From Burkholderia latens (GTDB lineage: Bacteria > Pseudomonadota > Gammaproteobacteria > Burkholderiales > Burkholderiaceae): DNA of 64,000 bases. The translations under genes were made by a program, and so were the position numbers. Shown piece after piece: positions 13,091-23,025 of this stretch (within the stretch, counting starts at the first letter, position 1; every line of letters begins with the position of its first letter). The stretch covers positions 1 through 64,000 of the forward strand of contig NZ_CABVPL010000025.1 of the NCBI RefSeq assembly GCF_902499045.1, read 5' to 3'. The notes under the pieces are model-generated. The model was not told the origin of the DNA and made no database searches. It worked only from the letters and a program-made list of their open reading frames with translations.

Positions 13091-13123
13091 AGCCGCGCAT
13101 CGTATTCGGTGCGCGGCTTTTTT
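13091..13123 (+). terminator. Terminator of the multicopper oxidase gene
   Basis: Stem GCCGCGCA/TGCGCGGC with a 10-nt loop, then TTTTTT. Confidence 0.85.
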
Positions 13124-13451
13124 GTATTCCGGCCAGCCCGACTGTGTGTTTTATAACGGCCATGCATACGAACCGGCGCGTGATTTAAAGGATCTCCTAG
13201 CGCCGGAACGCAAAATAGAACTTGTCCTATTTTCCGCGACGTCCGTGCTTCCTATACTGATCCGCGATCACCTCGGAAGGTGACACGCTCGAATTGCCGG
13301 CGCGATGGAAGGGCGATATTTCCGGGATACCGGATGCATCATCGCCCCCCGATGTTTCGGCAAAACGCGCAAGTGCGGCGCGAACAATATTGAGATTTGG
13401 TGGGTGAAGTTTCACGCCGGTATTTTTGATGTGGATTTAGTTAGGAATCTT
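13124..13451. promoter_or_regulatory. Regulatory region of the adhesin gene
   Basis: No gene seen in this 328-bp stretch. A dyad AAAATAG-N8-CTATTTT lies at 13212-13233. A TATACT -10-like hexamer follows at 13253-13258, about 195 bp before the adhesin start, with no good -35. The dyad lies where a regulator would block or recruit polymerase at that -10. AT-rich sequence directly before the start (13390-13460) differs from the surroundings. Confidence 0.4.
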
Positions 13452-15455
13452 ATGAAAACAATTAGTGATCCGAATGGAATGCGGAAAATGAAGGGCGGGC
13501 GCTCTGCTTCGGATACCGCACGCGGGCTGGCCAAGCGTGCGATCGCGGCCGGTGTGACGGGCATGCTGGGATTGATGCTCGTGGATGCGAACGCGCAAAC
13601 GATCAACGACCGCGTGGACTCGCTTGAAAGCAGCGTGTCGACGATCAACGGCAGGCTGTCGGGCCTGCAGAGCGATGTCTCGAATCTGAAGAATCGCATC
13701 GAAGGCTCGCTGCCGTCCCCCGGCACCGGCAAGGATAGTGTCGCGGTGGGGAAGAATTCGAATGCATCCGGGGCAGGGAGTACGGCAGTCGGCGTGAACG
13801 CGTCGGCGACGGGTGGTTCGAGCACGGCGAACGGCGCGCGCTCGAAGGCAACGGGCGATTCCAGCACGGCGACCGGAGCGGACTCCGAGGCGTCGGGTAC
13901 GGACAGCACGGCCAACGGTGCGCGCTCGAAGGCAACCGGAGCGTCGAGCACGGCGACCGGTGCAGATTCGGAGGCGTCGGGTACGGATAGCACGGCCAAC
14001 GGTGCGCGCTCGAAGGCAACCGGCGATTCGAGTACGGCGACGGGTGCGGATTCGGAGGCATCGGGCGAGGACAGCACGGCCAACGGTGCGCGCTCGAAGG
14101 CGACCGGCGATTCCAGTACGGCGAATGGTGCGGATTCGGAGGCATCGGGCACAGACAGCACGGCCAGCGGTGCGCGTTCGACGGCGACTGGCGATTCGAG
14201 TACGGCGAACGGGGCCGATTCGGAGGCATCGGGCAAGGACAGCACGGCCAACGGTGCGCGCTCGAAGGCAACGGGCGAATCGAGCACGGCGGCAGGTGCA
14301 GATTCGGCGGCGTCGGGTACGGACAGCACGGCCAACGGCGCGCGTTCGAAGGCGACGGGTGAATCGAGCACGGCGGCAGGTGCAGACTCGGCGGCGTCGG
14401 GTACGGACAGCACGGCCAACGGTGCGCGCTCGAAGGCAACGGGCGAATCGAGCACGGCGGCAGGTGCAGACTCGGCGGCGTCGGGTACGGACAGCACGGC
14501 CAACGGCGCACGTTCGAAGGCGATGGGTGAATCGAGCACGGCGGCAGGTGCAGATTCGGCGGCATCGGGTACGGACAGCACGGCCAACGGCGCGCGCTCG
14601 CAGGCGACCGGCGATTCGAGCACGGCGGCAGGTGCGGACTCGTCGGCGTCGGGTACGGACAGCACGGCCAACGGCGCGCGCTCGCACGCGACCGGCGAAT
14701 CGAGCACGGCGGCAGGTGCAGACTCGGCGGCGTCCGGTACGGACAGCACGGCCAACGGCGCACGTTCGAAGGCGACGGGCGAATCGAGCACGGCGGCAGG
14801 TGCGGACTCGGCGGCGTCGGGTACGAACAGCACGGCCAACGGCGCGCGCTCGCAGGCAACCGGCGAATCGAGCACAGCCGCAGGCGCCGACTCGCAAGCA
14901 TCCGGCAAGAACAGCACGGCAAACGGCGCGCGTGCGTGGGCGAGCGGCAGCGACTCGACGGCAATGGGCGTGAACGCGAAGGCGATCGGCGACGGCAGCT
15001 CGAGTTTCGGCGCCGGGGCATCCTCGTCAGGCACGAACAGTACGGCGCTCGGCGCGGACGCCGTCGCGACCGGCCGGAATTCGGTGGCGCTGGGCCACGG
15101 CTCGATTGCCGATCGTGACGACACCGTGTCGATCGGGACACCGGGCCATGAGCGCAAGCTCGCGAACGTCGCCGACGCAGTTCTGCCTTACGACGCGGTC
15201 AACCTGAAACAGTTGAACGCCGTAGCACGGCGCGCGTACAGCGGTGTGGCAGCGGCGACCGCATTGTCGATGATTCCGGATGTCGACCTCGGCAAGACGA
15301 TCGCGGTGGGCGTCGGCATGGGCAGCTATCTCGGCTACCAGGCGGTCGCGCTGGGTGCGTCGGTGCGGATCGGCGAAAACCTGAAGGTGCGCGCCGGGGC
15401 CGGGATCAGTTCGGCTGCGACGACATGGGGTGCGGGCGCGTCGTACAGCTGGTAA
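13452..15455 (+). CDS. Trimeric autotransporter adhesin (YadA-like)
   Basis: A 667-residue surface adhesin, expected to trimerise in the outer membrane. ATG 13452 is preceded by AGGA at a suitable distance. The N-terminus is extended and basic (about 48 residues ending in LMLVDANA-QT), as in long signal peptides of type Vc autotransporters. A short coiled-coil-like part follows (RVDSLESSVSTINGRLSGLQSDVSNLKNRI). The passenger, about residues 85-550, is built of 14-residue YadA-head-type units of pattern DSxAxGxxSxAxG arranged in 28-residue pairs. The C-terminal 87 residues (581-667) form the membrane anchor, starting DAVNLKQLNAVARRAYSG and ending in GAGASYSW, whose terminal aromatic suits BAM insertion. 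Homopolymer-free repeats permit copy-number change. Confidence 0.93.
   Translation: MKTISDPNGMRKMKGGRSASDTARGLAKRAIAAGVTGMLGLMLVDANAQTINDRVDSLESSVSTINGRLSGLQSDVSNLKNRIEGSLPSPGTGKDSVAVGKNSNASGAGSTAVGVNASATGGSSTANGARSKATGDSSTATGADSEASGTDSTANGARSKATGASSTATGADSEASGTDSTANGARSKATGDSSTATGADSEASGEDSTANGARSKATGDSSTANGADSEASGTDSTASGARSTATGDSSTANGADSEASGKDSTANGARSKATGESSTAAGADSAASGTDSTANGARSKATGESSTAAGADSAASGTDSTANGARSKATGESSTAAGADSAASGTDSTANGARSKAMGESSTAAGADSAASGTDSTANGARSQATGDSSTAAGADSSASGTDSTANGARSHATGESSTAAGADSAASGTDSTANGARSKATGESSTAAGADSAASGTNSTANGARSQATGESSTAAGADSQASGKNSTANGARAWASGSDSTAMGVNAKAIGDGSSSFGAGASSSGTNSTALGADAVATGRNSVALGHGSIADRDDTVSIGTPGHERKLANVADAVLPYDAVNLKQLNAVARRAYSGVAAATALSMIPDVDLGKTIAVGVGMGSYLGYQAVALGASVRIGENLKVRAGAGISSAATTWGAGASYSW
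13810..14935 (+). repeat. 84-bp (28-residue) tandem repeats in the adhesin passenger
   Basis: About 13 head-to-tail units encode variants of DSTANGARSKATGESSTAAG followed by ADSAASGT. Units between about 14240 and 14860 are the most alike, suggesting recent duplication or homogenisation; those at both ends are more diverged (SEASGTDS, SQASGKNS). Confidence 0.92.
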
Positions 15456-15644
15456 GCCACGCGCGGGGCAGGCGCGGTTCGATGGCAGCGGCCAGCCGGC
15501 AAGCTTTCGATGACGCAGTTCACCGTGTGCAAGCGTTTACGATCTGTATTCCTGCCCCGACAATCGCGCCGCTTTTACCGTAATTGTGCGAATTAACACG
15601 CCAATCGAACAAGGAATCGATTCTCAATTACAAAACCAAACGCG

Positions 15645-15679
15645 CAAAAAAAGAAACCCGGCGCAGTGCCGGGTTTCTT
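15645..15679 (-). terminator. Terminator of the cold-shock gene
   Basis: Stem AAGAAACCCGGC/GCCGGGTTTCTT; on the minus strand a T tract with the complement of caaaaaaag follows. Confidence 0.88.
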
Positions 15680-15698
15680 CGTCTGATATCCGGTGCCT

Positions 15699-15902
15699 TT
15701 ATGCGGCCTGGATGTTCGACGCTTGCTTGCCCTTCGGGCCTTGGACGACCTCGAAGCTCACCTTCTGGCCTTCCTTCAGGGTCTTGAAGCCCTGCATGTT
15801 GATGGCCGAGAAGTGCGCAAACAGATCTTCACCGCCCTCGTCGGGAGTGATGAAGCCGAAGCCCTTCGCGTCGTTGAACCACTTAACGATACCAGTTGCC
15901 AT
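15699..15902 (-). CDS. cspA: CspA-family cold-shock protein
   Basis: A 67-residue single cold-shock domain that binds single-stranded RNA or DNA and acts as an RNA chaperone. RNP1 is KGFGFIT at about 13-19 and RNP2 LFAHFSAI at about 27-34. The ATG at 15902 is preceded by AGGAA. The closest upstream gene is divergent, leaving a long 5' region that holds a hairpin with a T run, so leader-level control is possible. Bacteria of this group carry several csp paralogues; the exact paralogue cannot be told here. Confidence 0.95.
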   Translation of the reverse strand: MATGIVKWFNDAKGFGFITPDEGGEDLFAHFSAINMQGFKTLKEGQKVSFEVVQGPKGKQASNIQAA

Positions 15903-16449
15903 TTCCTACTTCCCCTGTCACACAGTCGCTGCTACTTACCACGAGCACGCTCGAAAAGCTAAACGACCGGAAAATACAGCCGTTCCCCCCTCACAAGCTC
16001 ACCTTCGGCCTCTTTCATTTCGCCGTCAGACGAATTGAAAAAAGTGCCAGCTTGATTGTTGGCGCTCTTTATTTGAGTGTCAAGCGGAATTTTTAGACGG
16101 TTGCAGGGCCGTTGTAAAGAACCCATTTTCAGGGTTTTTCCGGCTTTGCTTTGCAGCATGCCGCCAAGCGCGCAGACTTGAAAAGTCGCATAATCGGCTC
16201 ATATACCAGGCTCGAGTGACACGCGATCGAGTCGTCCCGGCTTGTGGGATACTGGATACGGATGCGACGGTCCGGTGCGGTTTCCCCCTGACGGTTCGTG
16301 TTCCGCGCCACGCGTGAAAGCCGGCACCGCAGCCGGCTTTCGTATGGCACGAAGACGATCGCGCATCGTCGGGAACCAGGGAGGGCGCCGGCCGGTCGGT
16401 CGGGTAACGGCAGGATTGCGGGCCTGTCCGAGTTGTTTAGAATGGGTGT
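15903..16449. other. Divergent cspA/clpS regulatory region, 547 bp
   Basis: No gene seen. Features: an imperfect hairpin with a T run on the minus strand at 16038-16066 in the presumed cspA leader; TTGAAA near 16178 followed 17 nt later by ATATAC, a weak promoter candidate reading toward clpS; and a perfect stem AAAGCCGGC/GCCGGCTTT at 16318-16341 without a T run, of unknown role. Short ORFs in this stretch are not convincing. Confidence 0.45.
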
Positions 16450-16764
16450 ATGGCGATTATCCCGGACAAGCAGGACAGTACCGTCCTGGAACGCAAGCAG
16501 CAGAAGCTCAAGCCGCCTTCGATGTACAAGGTGGTGCTGCTCAACGACGACTTCACGCCGATGGAGTTCGTCGTGATGGTCGTACAGGAGTATTTCAAGA
16601 AGGATCGCGAGACGGCCACGCAGATCATGCTGAAGGTCCATCGCGAAGGGCGAGGGGTATGTGGGGTCTATACGCGGGACATCGCGTCGACCAAGGTTGA
16701 GCAAGTCGTTACCCATGCGCGGCAGGCCGGGCATCCGCTGCAGTGCGTGATGGAGGAAGCATGA
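16450..16764 (+). CDS. clpS: ClpS adaptor protein
   Basis: A 104-residue adaptor that binds the N-domain of ClpA and delivers N-degron substrates to ClpAP. The core [19 protein letters not shown] (about 30-48) holds the Asn-Asp-Asp residues that recognise N-terminal residues, followed by the [16 protein letters not shown] block. Normal length for the family. Its stop overlaps the clpA start (ATGA), so the two genes are translationally coupled. Confidence 0.96.
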   Translation: MAIIPDKQDSTVLERKQQKLKPPSMYKVVLLNDDFTPMEFVVMVVQEYFKKDRETATQIMLKVHREGRGVCGVYTRDIASTKVEQVVTHARQAGHPLQCVMEEA

Positions 16765-19061
16765 TTGCCCAGGAATTGGAAGTCAGCCTGCACATGGCGT
16801 TCATGGAAGCACGTCAGGCGCGCCATGAGTTCATTACGGTCGAGCATCTGCTGCTGGCCCTGCTGGATAATCCGACGGCAGCCGAGGTGTTGCGCGCGTG
16901 CGCGGCAAACATCGAGGATCTGCGTCAGAACCTGCGCAATTTCATCCACGACAACACACCAACCGTCCCGGGCACCGACGATGTCGATACCCAGCCGACG
17001 CTCGGTTTCCAGCGCGTGATCCAGCGCGCGATCATGCACGTCCAGTCGACGTCGAACGGCAAGAAGGAAGTCACCGGCGCGAACGTGCTGGTCGCGATCT
17101 TCGGCGAGAAGGATTCGCACGCGGTGTACTACCTGCAGCAGCAGGGCGTCACGCGCCTCGACGTCGTGAACTTCATCTCGCACGGCATCGCGAAGACGAA
17201 CGGCGGCGAAGCCGCGAAGTCGTCCGACGCGAACGCGGAAAGCGAAGACGCGAATGCGCAGAAGGAAACCCCGCTCGCGCAGTTCACGCAGAATCTGAAC
17301 CAGATGGCGAAGGACGGCCGGATCGATCCGCTGATCGGGCGCGAGCCGGAAGTCGAGCGCGTCGTGCAGGTGCTGTGCCGCCGCCGCAAGAACAATCCGC
17401 TGCTCGTCGGCGAGGCCGGCGTCGGCAAGACCGCGATCGCGGAAGGGCTCGCCTATCGGATCACGCGCGGCGAAGTGCCCGACATCCTCGCGAACGCGCA
17501 GGTGTATTCGCTCGACATGGGCGCGCTGCTCGCGGGCACCAAGTATCGCGGCGACTTCGAGCAGCGTCTGAAGACGGTGCTGAAGGAGCTGAAGGAGCGT
17601 CCGCACGCGATCCTGTTCATCGACGAGATCCACACGCTGATCGGCGCCGGCGCCGCATCGGGCGGCACGCTCGACGCATCGAACCTGCTGAAGCCGGCGT
17701 TGTCGTCGGGCACGCTGAAGTGCATCGGCGCGACCACGTTCACCGAATATCGCGGCATCTTCGAAAAGGACGCGGCGCTGTCGCGGCGCTTCCAGAAGGT
17801 CGACGTGACGGAGCCGACCGTCGAGCAGACGGTTGCGATCCTGCGCGGGCTGAAGTCGCGCTTCGAGGAGCACCACGGCGTCAAGTATTCGTCGGGCGCG
17901 CTGTCGGCCGCGGCCGAGCTGTCGGCGCGCTTCATCACCGACCGGCACCTGCCGGACAAGGCGATCGACGTGATCGACGAGGCAGGCGCCGCGCAGCGCA
18001 TCCTGCCGAAGTCGAAGCAGAAGAAGACGATCGGCAAGAGCGAGATCGAGGAAATCATCTCGAAGATCGCGCGCGTGCCGGCGCAAAGCGTGTCGCAGGA
18101 CGACCGCAGCAAGCTGCAGACGCTCGATCGTGACCTGAAGAGCGTCGTGTTCGGTCAGGATCCGGCGATCGACGCGCTCGCCGCGTCGATCAAGATGGCG
18201 CGCGCCGGCCTCGGCAAGATGGACAAGCCGATCGGCGCGTTCCTGTTCTCCGGCCCGACCGGCGTCGGCAAGACCGAAGTGGCGCGCCAGCTCGCGTTCA
18301 CGCTCGGCATCGAGCTGATCCGCTTCGACATGTCGGAATACATGGAGCGTCACGCGGTGAGCCGGCTGATCGGCGCGCCGCCGGGCTACGTCGGGTTCGA
18401 CCAGGGCGGCCTCTTGACCGAAGCCGTCACGAAGAAGCCGCATTGCGTGCTGCTGCTCGACGAAATCGAGAAGGCGCATCCGGACATCTTCAACGTGCTG
18501 CTGCAGGTGATGGACCACGGCACGCTGACGGACAACAACGGCCGCAAGGCGGATTTCCGCAACGTCATCATCATCATGACGACGAACGCGGGCGCCGAGT
18601 CGATGCAGAAGGCGACGATCGGCTTCACGACGCGCCGCGAAACCGGCGACGAGATGACCGACATCAAGCGCCTGTTCACGCCGGAGTTCCGCAACCGTCT
18701 GGACGCGATCATCAGCTTCCGCTCGCTCGATGAGGAAATCATCATGCGCGTGGTCGACAAGTTCCTGATCCAGCTCGAGGAGCAGTTGCACGAGAAGAAG
18801 GTCGACGCGCTCTTCACCGACGCGTTGCGCAAGCATCTCGCGAAGCACGGCTTCGACCCGCTGATGGGTGCGCGGCCGATGCAGCGGCTGATCCAGGACA
18901 CGATCCGCCGTGCGCTGGCCGACGAACTGCTGTTCGGCAAGCTGCTGAACGGCGGTCACGTGACGGTCGACGTCGACGAAAGCGACAAGGTGCAGTTGTC
19001 GTTCGACAAGCTGGCGAATCCGCCGCACAAGCCGAACGAAGAGACGGTCGAGGTCGAGTAA
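16761..19061 (+). CDS. clpA: ATP-dependent Clp protease ATPase subunit ClpA
   Basis: A 766-residue AAA+ unfoldase that feeds proteins to ClpP. It has an N-domain (about 1-150) where ClpS binds, a first ATPase module with Walker A GEAGVGKT and Walker [14 protein letters not shown], and a second with GPTGVGKTE and [12 protein letters not shown], then the C-terminal sensor-2 region GARPMQRLI. An acidic/Ala-rich linker ([15 protein letters not shown]) joins N-domain and first ATPase. The start ATG 16761 sits behind GGAGGAAGC inside clpS. clpP is not in the window. Confidence 0.97.
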   Translation: MIAQELEVSLHMAFMEARQARHEFITVEHLLLALLDNPTAAEVLRACAANIEDLRQNLRNFIHDNTPTVPGTDDVDTQPTLGFQRVIQRAIMHVQSTSNGKKEVTGANVLVAIFGEKDSHAVYYLQQQGVTRLDVVNFISHGIAKTNGGEAAKSSDANAESEDANAQKETPLAQFTQNLNQMAKDGRIDPLIGREPEVERVVQVLCRRRKNNPLLVGEAGVGKTAIAEGLAYRITRGEVPDILANAQVYSLDMGALLAGTKYRGDFEQRLKTVLKELKERPHAILFIDEIHTLIGAGAASGGTLDASNLLKPALSSGTLKCIGATTFTEYRGIFEKDAALSRRFQKVDVTEPTVEQTVAILRGLKSRFEEHHGVKYSSGALSAAAELSARFITDRHLPDKAIDVIDEAGAAQRILPKSKQKKTIGKSEIEEIISKIARVPAQSVSQDDRSKLQTLDRDLKSVVFGQDPAIDALAASIKMARAGLGKMDKPIGAFLFSGPTGVGKTEVARQLAFTLGIELIRFDMSEYMERHAVSRLIGAPPGYVGFDQGGLLTEAVTKKPHCVLLLDEIEKAHPDIFNVLLQVMDHGTLTDNNGRKADFRNVIIIMTTNAGAESMQKATIGFTTRRETGDEMTDIKRLFTPEFRNRLDAIISFRSLDEEIIMRVVDKFLIQLEEQLHEKKVDALFTDALRKHLAKHGFDPLMGARPMQRLIQDTIRRALADELLFGKLLNGGHVTVDVDESDKVQLSFDKLANPPHKPNEETVEVE

Positions 19062-19083
19062 GCGATAATTCGTTGTTCATGCG

Positions 19084-19117
19084 AACGGCGCGGGAAGTTC
19101 TCCGCGCCGTTTCGTTT
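19084..19117 (+). terminator. Terminator of clpSA
   Basis: Perfect stem AACGGCGCGG/CCGCGCCGTT with an 8-nt loop, then TCGTTTTAT. Confidence 0.75.
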
Positions 19118-19164
19118 TATCTGGCGCCGGCGGCGCGATGGTGGTGCAGGGGAGTGGTAACGCA

Positions 19165-20544
19165 GTGACACGACAACAACGGTCGTTCGACAATATCGTC
19201 GAGCGCGAACAAGGGTTGCGCCATGCGCTGACGTCCGGGCAGATGGCGATGATCGCGATCGGCGGCGCGATCGGTACGGGGCTGTTCCTCGGCAGCGGGT
19301 TCGCGATCGGGCTCGCAGGCCCGAGCGTGCTCGTTTCGTATGCGATCGGCGCGCTGATCGCGCTGCTGCTGATGGGCTCGCTGGCCGAAATGACGGTCGC
19401 GCATCCGACGGCCGGCTCGTTCGGCGCGTATGCGGAGCACTACGTCGGTCCGCTCGCGGGCTTTCTGGTGCGTTATGCGTACTGGTTCGCGGTGGTGTTC
19501 GCGATCGGCACCGAGATCAGCGCGATCGCCGTATTCATGAAGTACTGGTTCCCGGCCGTGCCCGGCTGGTACTGGGTGATCGGCTTCTCGGCGCTGCTGA
19601 TCGCGGTGAACCTCGCGAGCGTCACGCTGTACGGCATGGTCGAATATGCGTTCTCGCTGCTGAAGATCGCGGCGATCGTCGTGTTCATCGTGCTCGGCGC
19701 GTATCTCGTGTGGTCCGCGCCTGCGGATTCCGGCATCGGCTTCGCAAACTACACCGCGCACGACGGCTTCATGCCGAAAGGCCCGTGGGGCACGTGGGTC
19801 GCGGTGATCGTCGCGATTTTCAGCTACATGAGCATCGAGGCGGTCGCGATCGCGGCCGGCGAGGCGCGCGATCCGCAGCACGCGGTCACGCGCGCGTTCC
19901 GCTCGACGGTATTCCGGCTCGTGCTGTTCTACCTGCTGACGCTCGCACTGATGCTCGCGATCGTCCCGTGGACGCAGGCGGGCACCGACGAAAGCCCGTT
20001 CGTGAAGGTGATGGCTGCGACGCACGTGCCGTATGCGGCCGGCGTGATCAACTTCGTGCTGTTGATCGCGGCGCTGTCGGCGATGAACAGCCAGCTCTAC
20101 GTGACGACGCGGATGATGTTCAGTCTGTCGCGCGCGCGGCTCGCGCCGGCGGTATTCGGCCGGCTCGGCAACAACGGTGTGCCGCGTGCGGCATTGTGGA
20201 TCTCGACGAGCGGCGTCGCGGTCGCGGCCGTGCTGGTCGCGCTCGCGCCGGACACAGCGTTCACCGTGATGATGGCGATCGCGATGTTCGGCGCGCTGTT
20301 CACGTGGCTGATGATCTTCGTCACGCATCTGCGGTTCCGCGCGCGCTACAGCGGCCCGGCGCTCGCGTTCCGGATGTGGGGGCACCCGTTCGGCAGCGTG
20401 CTCGGCGCCGCGCTCGTCGCGTCGATCCTGCTCACCACCGCGTTCACGCGCGAATTCCGGATGACGATGGTGGTCGGCGTCGTATTCGTCGTGCTATTGA
20501 CGCTCGCGTACGCGCTGCATTACAGGCACCAGCACGCGCGCTGA
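19165..20544 (+). CDS. APC-family amino-acid permease
   Basis: About 459 residues with about 12 membrane segments. The consensus start of the amino-acid transporter (AroP/GabP-like) branch is clear: a hydrophilic N-terminus, then GQMAMIAIGGAIGTGLFLGSGFAI in segment 1 and FGAYAEHYVGPLAGF near segment 3. It imports an amino acid by proton symport; the substrate cannot be read. I prefer GTG 19165 because AGGGGAG lies 10 nt upstream; the ATG at 19138 has no ribosome site and would add nine residues. A likely separate transcription unit after the clpA terminator. Confidence 0.86.
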   Translation: MTRQQRSFDNIVEREQGLRHALTSGQMAMIAIGGAIGTGLFLGSGFAIGLAGPSVLVSYAIGALIALLLMGSLAEMTVAHPTAGSFGAYAEHYVGPLAGFLVRYAYWFAVVFAIGTEISAIAVFMKYWFPAVPGWYWVIGFSALLIAVNLASVTLYGMVEYAFSLLKIAAIVVFIVLGAYLVWSAPADSGIGFANYTAHDGFMPKGPWGTWVAVIVAIFSYMSIEAVAIAAGEARDPQHAVTRAFRSTVFRLVLFYLLTLALMLAIVPWTQAGTDESPFVKVMAATHVPYAAGVINFVLLIAALSAMNSQLYVTTRMMFSLSRARLAPAVFGRLGNNGVPRAALWISTSGVAVAAVLVALAPDTAFTVMMAIAMFGALFTWLMIFVTHLRFRARYSGPALAFRMWGHPFGSVLGAALVASILLTTAFTREFRMTMVVGVVFVVLLTLAYALHYRHQHAR

Positions 20545-20700
20545 TCGCCGGGTCCCGAAATCACGCTTGCGTTCCGGATCGTGAAGAGCCGAGCGGCGCG
20601 CCGGGCTGCTCGCGAGGTCGTTCATGCGAGCATCGCGCTGGCGCGGCGTCGCGAACCGGCGCCTGCGAGAGTTGCAACCGGACGGCAGGCGGCGCACAAA

Positions 20701-20730
20701 CAAAAAAAGGGGCCGCGGCCCCTTTTTTTG
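20701..20730. terminator. Bidirectional terminator between permease and dut
   Basis: AAAAAAAGGGGCC/GGCCCCTTTTTTT is a perfect palindrome with T runs on both strands, ending transcription of the permease (+) and the dut operon (-). Confidence 0.9.
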
Positions 20731-20741
20731 TTCTGCGTGCC

Positions 20742-21188
20742 TCACTGACGGCCAGTGCTGCCGAAACCGCCTTCGCCGCGATCGCTCTGTGCGAAGTCAT
20801 CGACGATGTTGAACTGCGCCTGCACGACCGGCACGATCACGAGTTGTGCGAGGCGCTCGAACGGGTTCAGCACGAACTCGGTCTGGCCGCGGTTCCACGT
20901 CGACACCATCAACTGCCCCTGGTAGTCGGAATCGATCAGGCCGACGAGGTTGCCGAGCACGATCCCGTGCTTGTGGCCGAGGCCGGAGCGCGGAAGGATC
21001 AGCGCCGCATAGCCGGGGTCGGCCAGGTGGATCGCGAGGCCCGTCGGCACCAGCGTCGTTTCACCAGGCCGGAGCGTGACGGGTGCGTCGAGGCATGCGC
21101 GCAGGTCGAGGCCGGCGCTGCCGGTGGTCGCGTAGGCAGGCAGGTAGTCGCGCATGCGCGCGTCGAGAATCTTCAGGTCGAGTTTCAT
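20742..21188 (-). CDS. dut: dUTP pyrophosphatase
   Basis: Hydrolyses dUTP to dUMP, keeping uracil out of DNA and supplying dTMP synthesis. The 148-residue protein is a normal trimeric dUTPase. Its motifs appear in order: [26 protein letters not shown] with the catalytic Asp, and the C-terminal P-loop-like [10 protein letters not shown]. The ATG at 21188 begins the conserved MKLDLKIL. It is the last gene of a minus-strand run after coaBC, 55 nt apart. Confidence 0.97.
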   Translation of the reverse strand: MKLDLKILDARMRDYLPAYATTGSAGLDLRACLDAPVTLRPGETTLVPTGLAIHLADPGYAALILPRSGLGHKHGIVLGNLVGLIDSDYQGQLMVSTWNRGQTEFVLNPFERLAQLVIVPVVQAQFNIVDDFAQSDRGEGGFGSTGRQ

Positions 21189-21243
21189 GCGGGTCGTCGA
21201 ATCGGTCGGGAAGGGCGCGGCGGCGCGGCCGCCGCGCAACGGA

Positions 21244-22455
21244 TCAGATCAGGCGGTTGTCGGGCAGGCGCTTCGCGATTTCGGCCACGAGCGCATGCGC
21301 GAGTTCGTCCTTCGGCGCGCGCGGCAGGCGCGTGAGGCCGGCCGCTTCGAACAGCACGACTTCGTTGTCGTCGCGGCCGAACGTCAGCGGGCCGAGATTG
21401 CCGACGAGCAGCGGCACGTTCTTGCGCTTGCGCTTTTCGTCGCCGTGCACGTCGAGGTCGCCGCTTTCGGCCGCGAAGCCGACGCAGAACGGCGCGGCGG
21501 GCAGCGCCGCGACCGACGCGAGGATGTCCGGGTTCTCGACGAATGCGAGCGCCGGCATCTTGCGGTCGGCCGTCTTCTTCATCTTGTGCTCGGCCGGCTG
21601 CTCGACGCGCCAGTCGGCGACGGCGGCGACCGCGATGAAGATGTCCGCATCGGACACCGCTTGCATCACCGCGTCGTACATCTGCTGCGCGGTCTGCACG
21701 TCCTGGCGGTACACGCCCCACGGCGTGTCGAGCGCGACCGGGCCGGCCACGAGATGCACGTCGGCGCCGGCCTGTTGCGCGGCGCGCGCGAGCGCGAAGC
21801 CCATCTTGCCGCTCGAACGGTTCGTGAGGCCGCGCACCGGGTCGAGCGGCTCGAACGTCGGGCCGGCCGTGATCAGCACGCGGCGGTGCGCGAGCACCTT
21901 CGGCGCGAAGTGCGCGACGATCGCTTCATAGATCGCCTCGGGCTCGAGCATGCGGCCGTCGCCGACTTCGCCGCACGCCTGCGCGCCGGAGTCGGGCCCG
22001 AGCACCGACACGCCGTCCGCGCGCAATTGCGCGGCGTTGCGTTGCGTGGCCGGGTTCTGCCACATCTGACGGTTCATCGCCGGCACGACGAGCAGCGGGC
22101 AATCGCGTGCGACGCACAGCGTCGACAGCAGGTCGTCGGCGAACCCATGCGCGAGCTTCGCGAGGAAATCGGTCGACGCGGGTGCGATCACGATCGCGTC
22201 GGCTTCGCGCGACAGGTCGATGTGCGCCATGTTGTTGTCGACGCGTGCGTCCCACTGGCTCGTATAGACGGGCCGCCCGGACAGCGCCTGCATCGTGACG
22301 GGCGTGATGAACTGCGTGGCGGCGTCGGTCATCGCGACCTGCACGGTCGCGCCGGCCTTCACGAGCAGCCGCGTGAGTTCGGCGATCTTGTAGCAGGCGA
22401 TGCCGCCCGTCAGGCCGAGAACGAGATGTTTTCCTGCGAGTTCTGCGTGTGCCAA
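21244..22455 (-). CDS. coaBC: Bifunctional phosphopantothenoylcysteine decarboxylase / phosphopantothenate-cysteine ligase
   Basis: Two consecutive steps of coenzyme A synthesis in one 403-residue protein. The N-terminal flavoprotein decarboxylase half has the [10 protein letters not shown] start, the active His in [21 protein letters not shown] and the catalytic Cys in [10 protein letters not shown]. The C-terminal ligase half starts near [20 protein letters not shown] and includes KMKKT. I chose the TTG codon at 22455, because AGGAGG lies exactly 6 nt upstream and the homologous sequence begins just after ([15 protein letters not shown]). The only other start options lie upstream of that ribosome site. 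Confidence 0.95.
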   Translation of the reverse strand: MAHAELAGKHLVLGLTGGIACYKIAELTRLLVKAGATVQVAMTDAATQFITPVTMQALSGRPVYTSQWDARVDNNMAHIDLSREADAIVIAPASTDFLAKLAHGFADDLLSTLCVARDCPLLVVPAMNRQMWQNPATQRNAAQLRADGVSVLGPDSGAQACGEVGDGRMLEPEAIYEAIVAHFAPKVLAHRRVLITAGPTFEPLDPVRGLTNRSSGKMGFALARAAQQAGADVHLVAGPVALDTPWGVYRQDVQTAQQMYDAVMQAVSDADIFIAVAAVADWRVEQPAEHKMKKTADRKMPALAFVENPDILASVAALPAAPFCVGFAAESGDLDVHGDEKRKRKNVPLLVGNLGPLTFGRDDNEVVLFEAAGLTRLPRAPKDELAHALVAEIAKRLPDNRLI

Positions 22456-22522
22456 CTCAGGCCTCCTGGGGTCAAACGGAACGGCCGGCACGAAGCCGGC
22501 CGTCGACGCCGAGTATGCGCGC

Positions 22523-23023
22523 TCAGCGCGAGCCGCGCACGCGACGCAGTTCGTCGTAGATCAGCAGCACCGCGCCGATCGTGATCGCGGAATCGGCGAG
22601 GTTGAACGCCGGGAAGTGCCACGCGCCGAGGTGGAAATCGAGAAAGTCGATCACGTGGCCGTAGACGAGCCGGTCGATCACGTTGCCGAGCGCACCGCCG
22701 AGGATCAGCGCGAGCGACAGGCTGAACAGCCGCTGCTGGCCATGACGGCGCAGCAGGTAGCAGATCACGAGGGTCGCGCCGATGCCGAGCGCGGTGAACG
22801 CCCAACGCTGCCAGCCGCTCGCGGTCGACAGGAAGCCGAACGCGGCGCCCCGGTTGTACACCAGCACGAGGTTGAAGAACGACGTCAGCGCATGCTGCGC
22901 GCCGTACGCGAAGGTTTTGAGGATCGCGATCTTCGACAGCTGGTCGAACAGGATCACGATCAGCGAAATGCCGAGCCAGGGCGCGAGCGCGCCGCTGGCC
23001 GGTTTCGACAGGGTTTTCGCCAT
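22523..23023 (-). CDS. lspA: Signal peptidase II (prolipoprotein signal peptidase)
   Basis: Membrane aspartyl protease that removes the signal peptide of lipoproteins. 166 residues with four membrane segments. The catalytic aspartates sit in [14 protein letters not shown] and [14 protein letters not shown] 23023 lies 2 nt after the ileS stop, so translation is probably coupled. The conserved order ribF-ileS-lspA supports the call. Confidence 0.96.
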   Translation of the reverse strand: MAKTLSKPASGALAPWLGISLIVILFDQLSKIAILKTFAYGAQHALTSFFNLVLVYNRGAAFGFLSTASGWQRWAFTALGIGATLVICYLLRRHGQQRLFSLSLALILGGALGNVIDRLVYGHVIDFLDFHLGAWHFPAFNLADSAITIGAVLLIYDELRRVRGSR

Positions 23024-23025
23024 GG

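Noticed and set aside
13412-15157. Several long minus-strand ORFs opposite the adhesin
   Set aside because: The 84-bp in-frame repeat keeps all frames open; only the plus frame has a signal peptide and a membrane anchor.
16318-16341. Terminator before clpS
   Set aside because: A perfect stem but without a T run in either direction and with no gene ending there; kept only as an unexplained hairpin.
16668-19028. 786-codon minus-strand ORF opposite clpA
   Set aside because: Antisense shadow of clpA.
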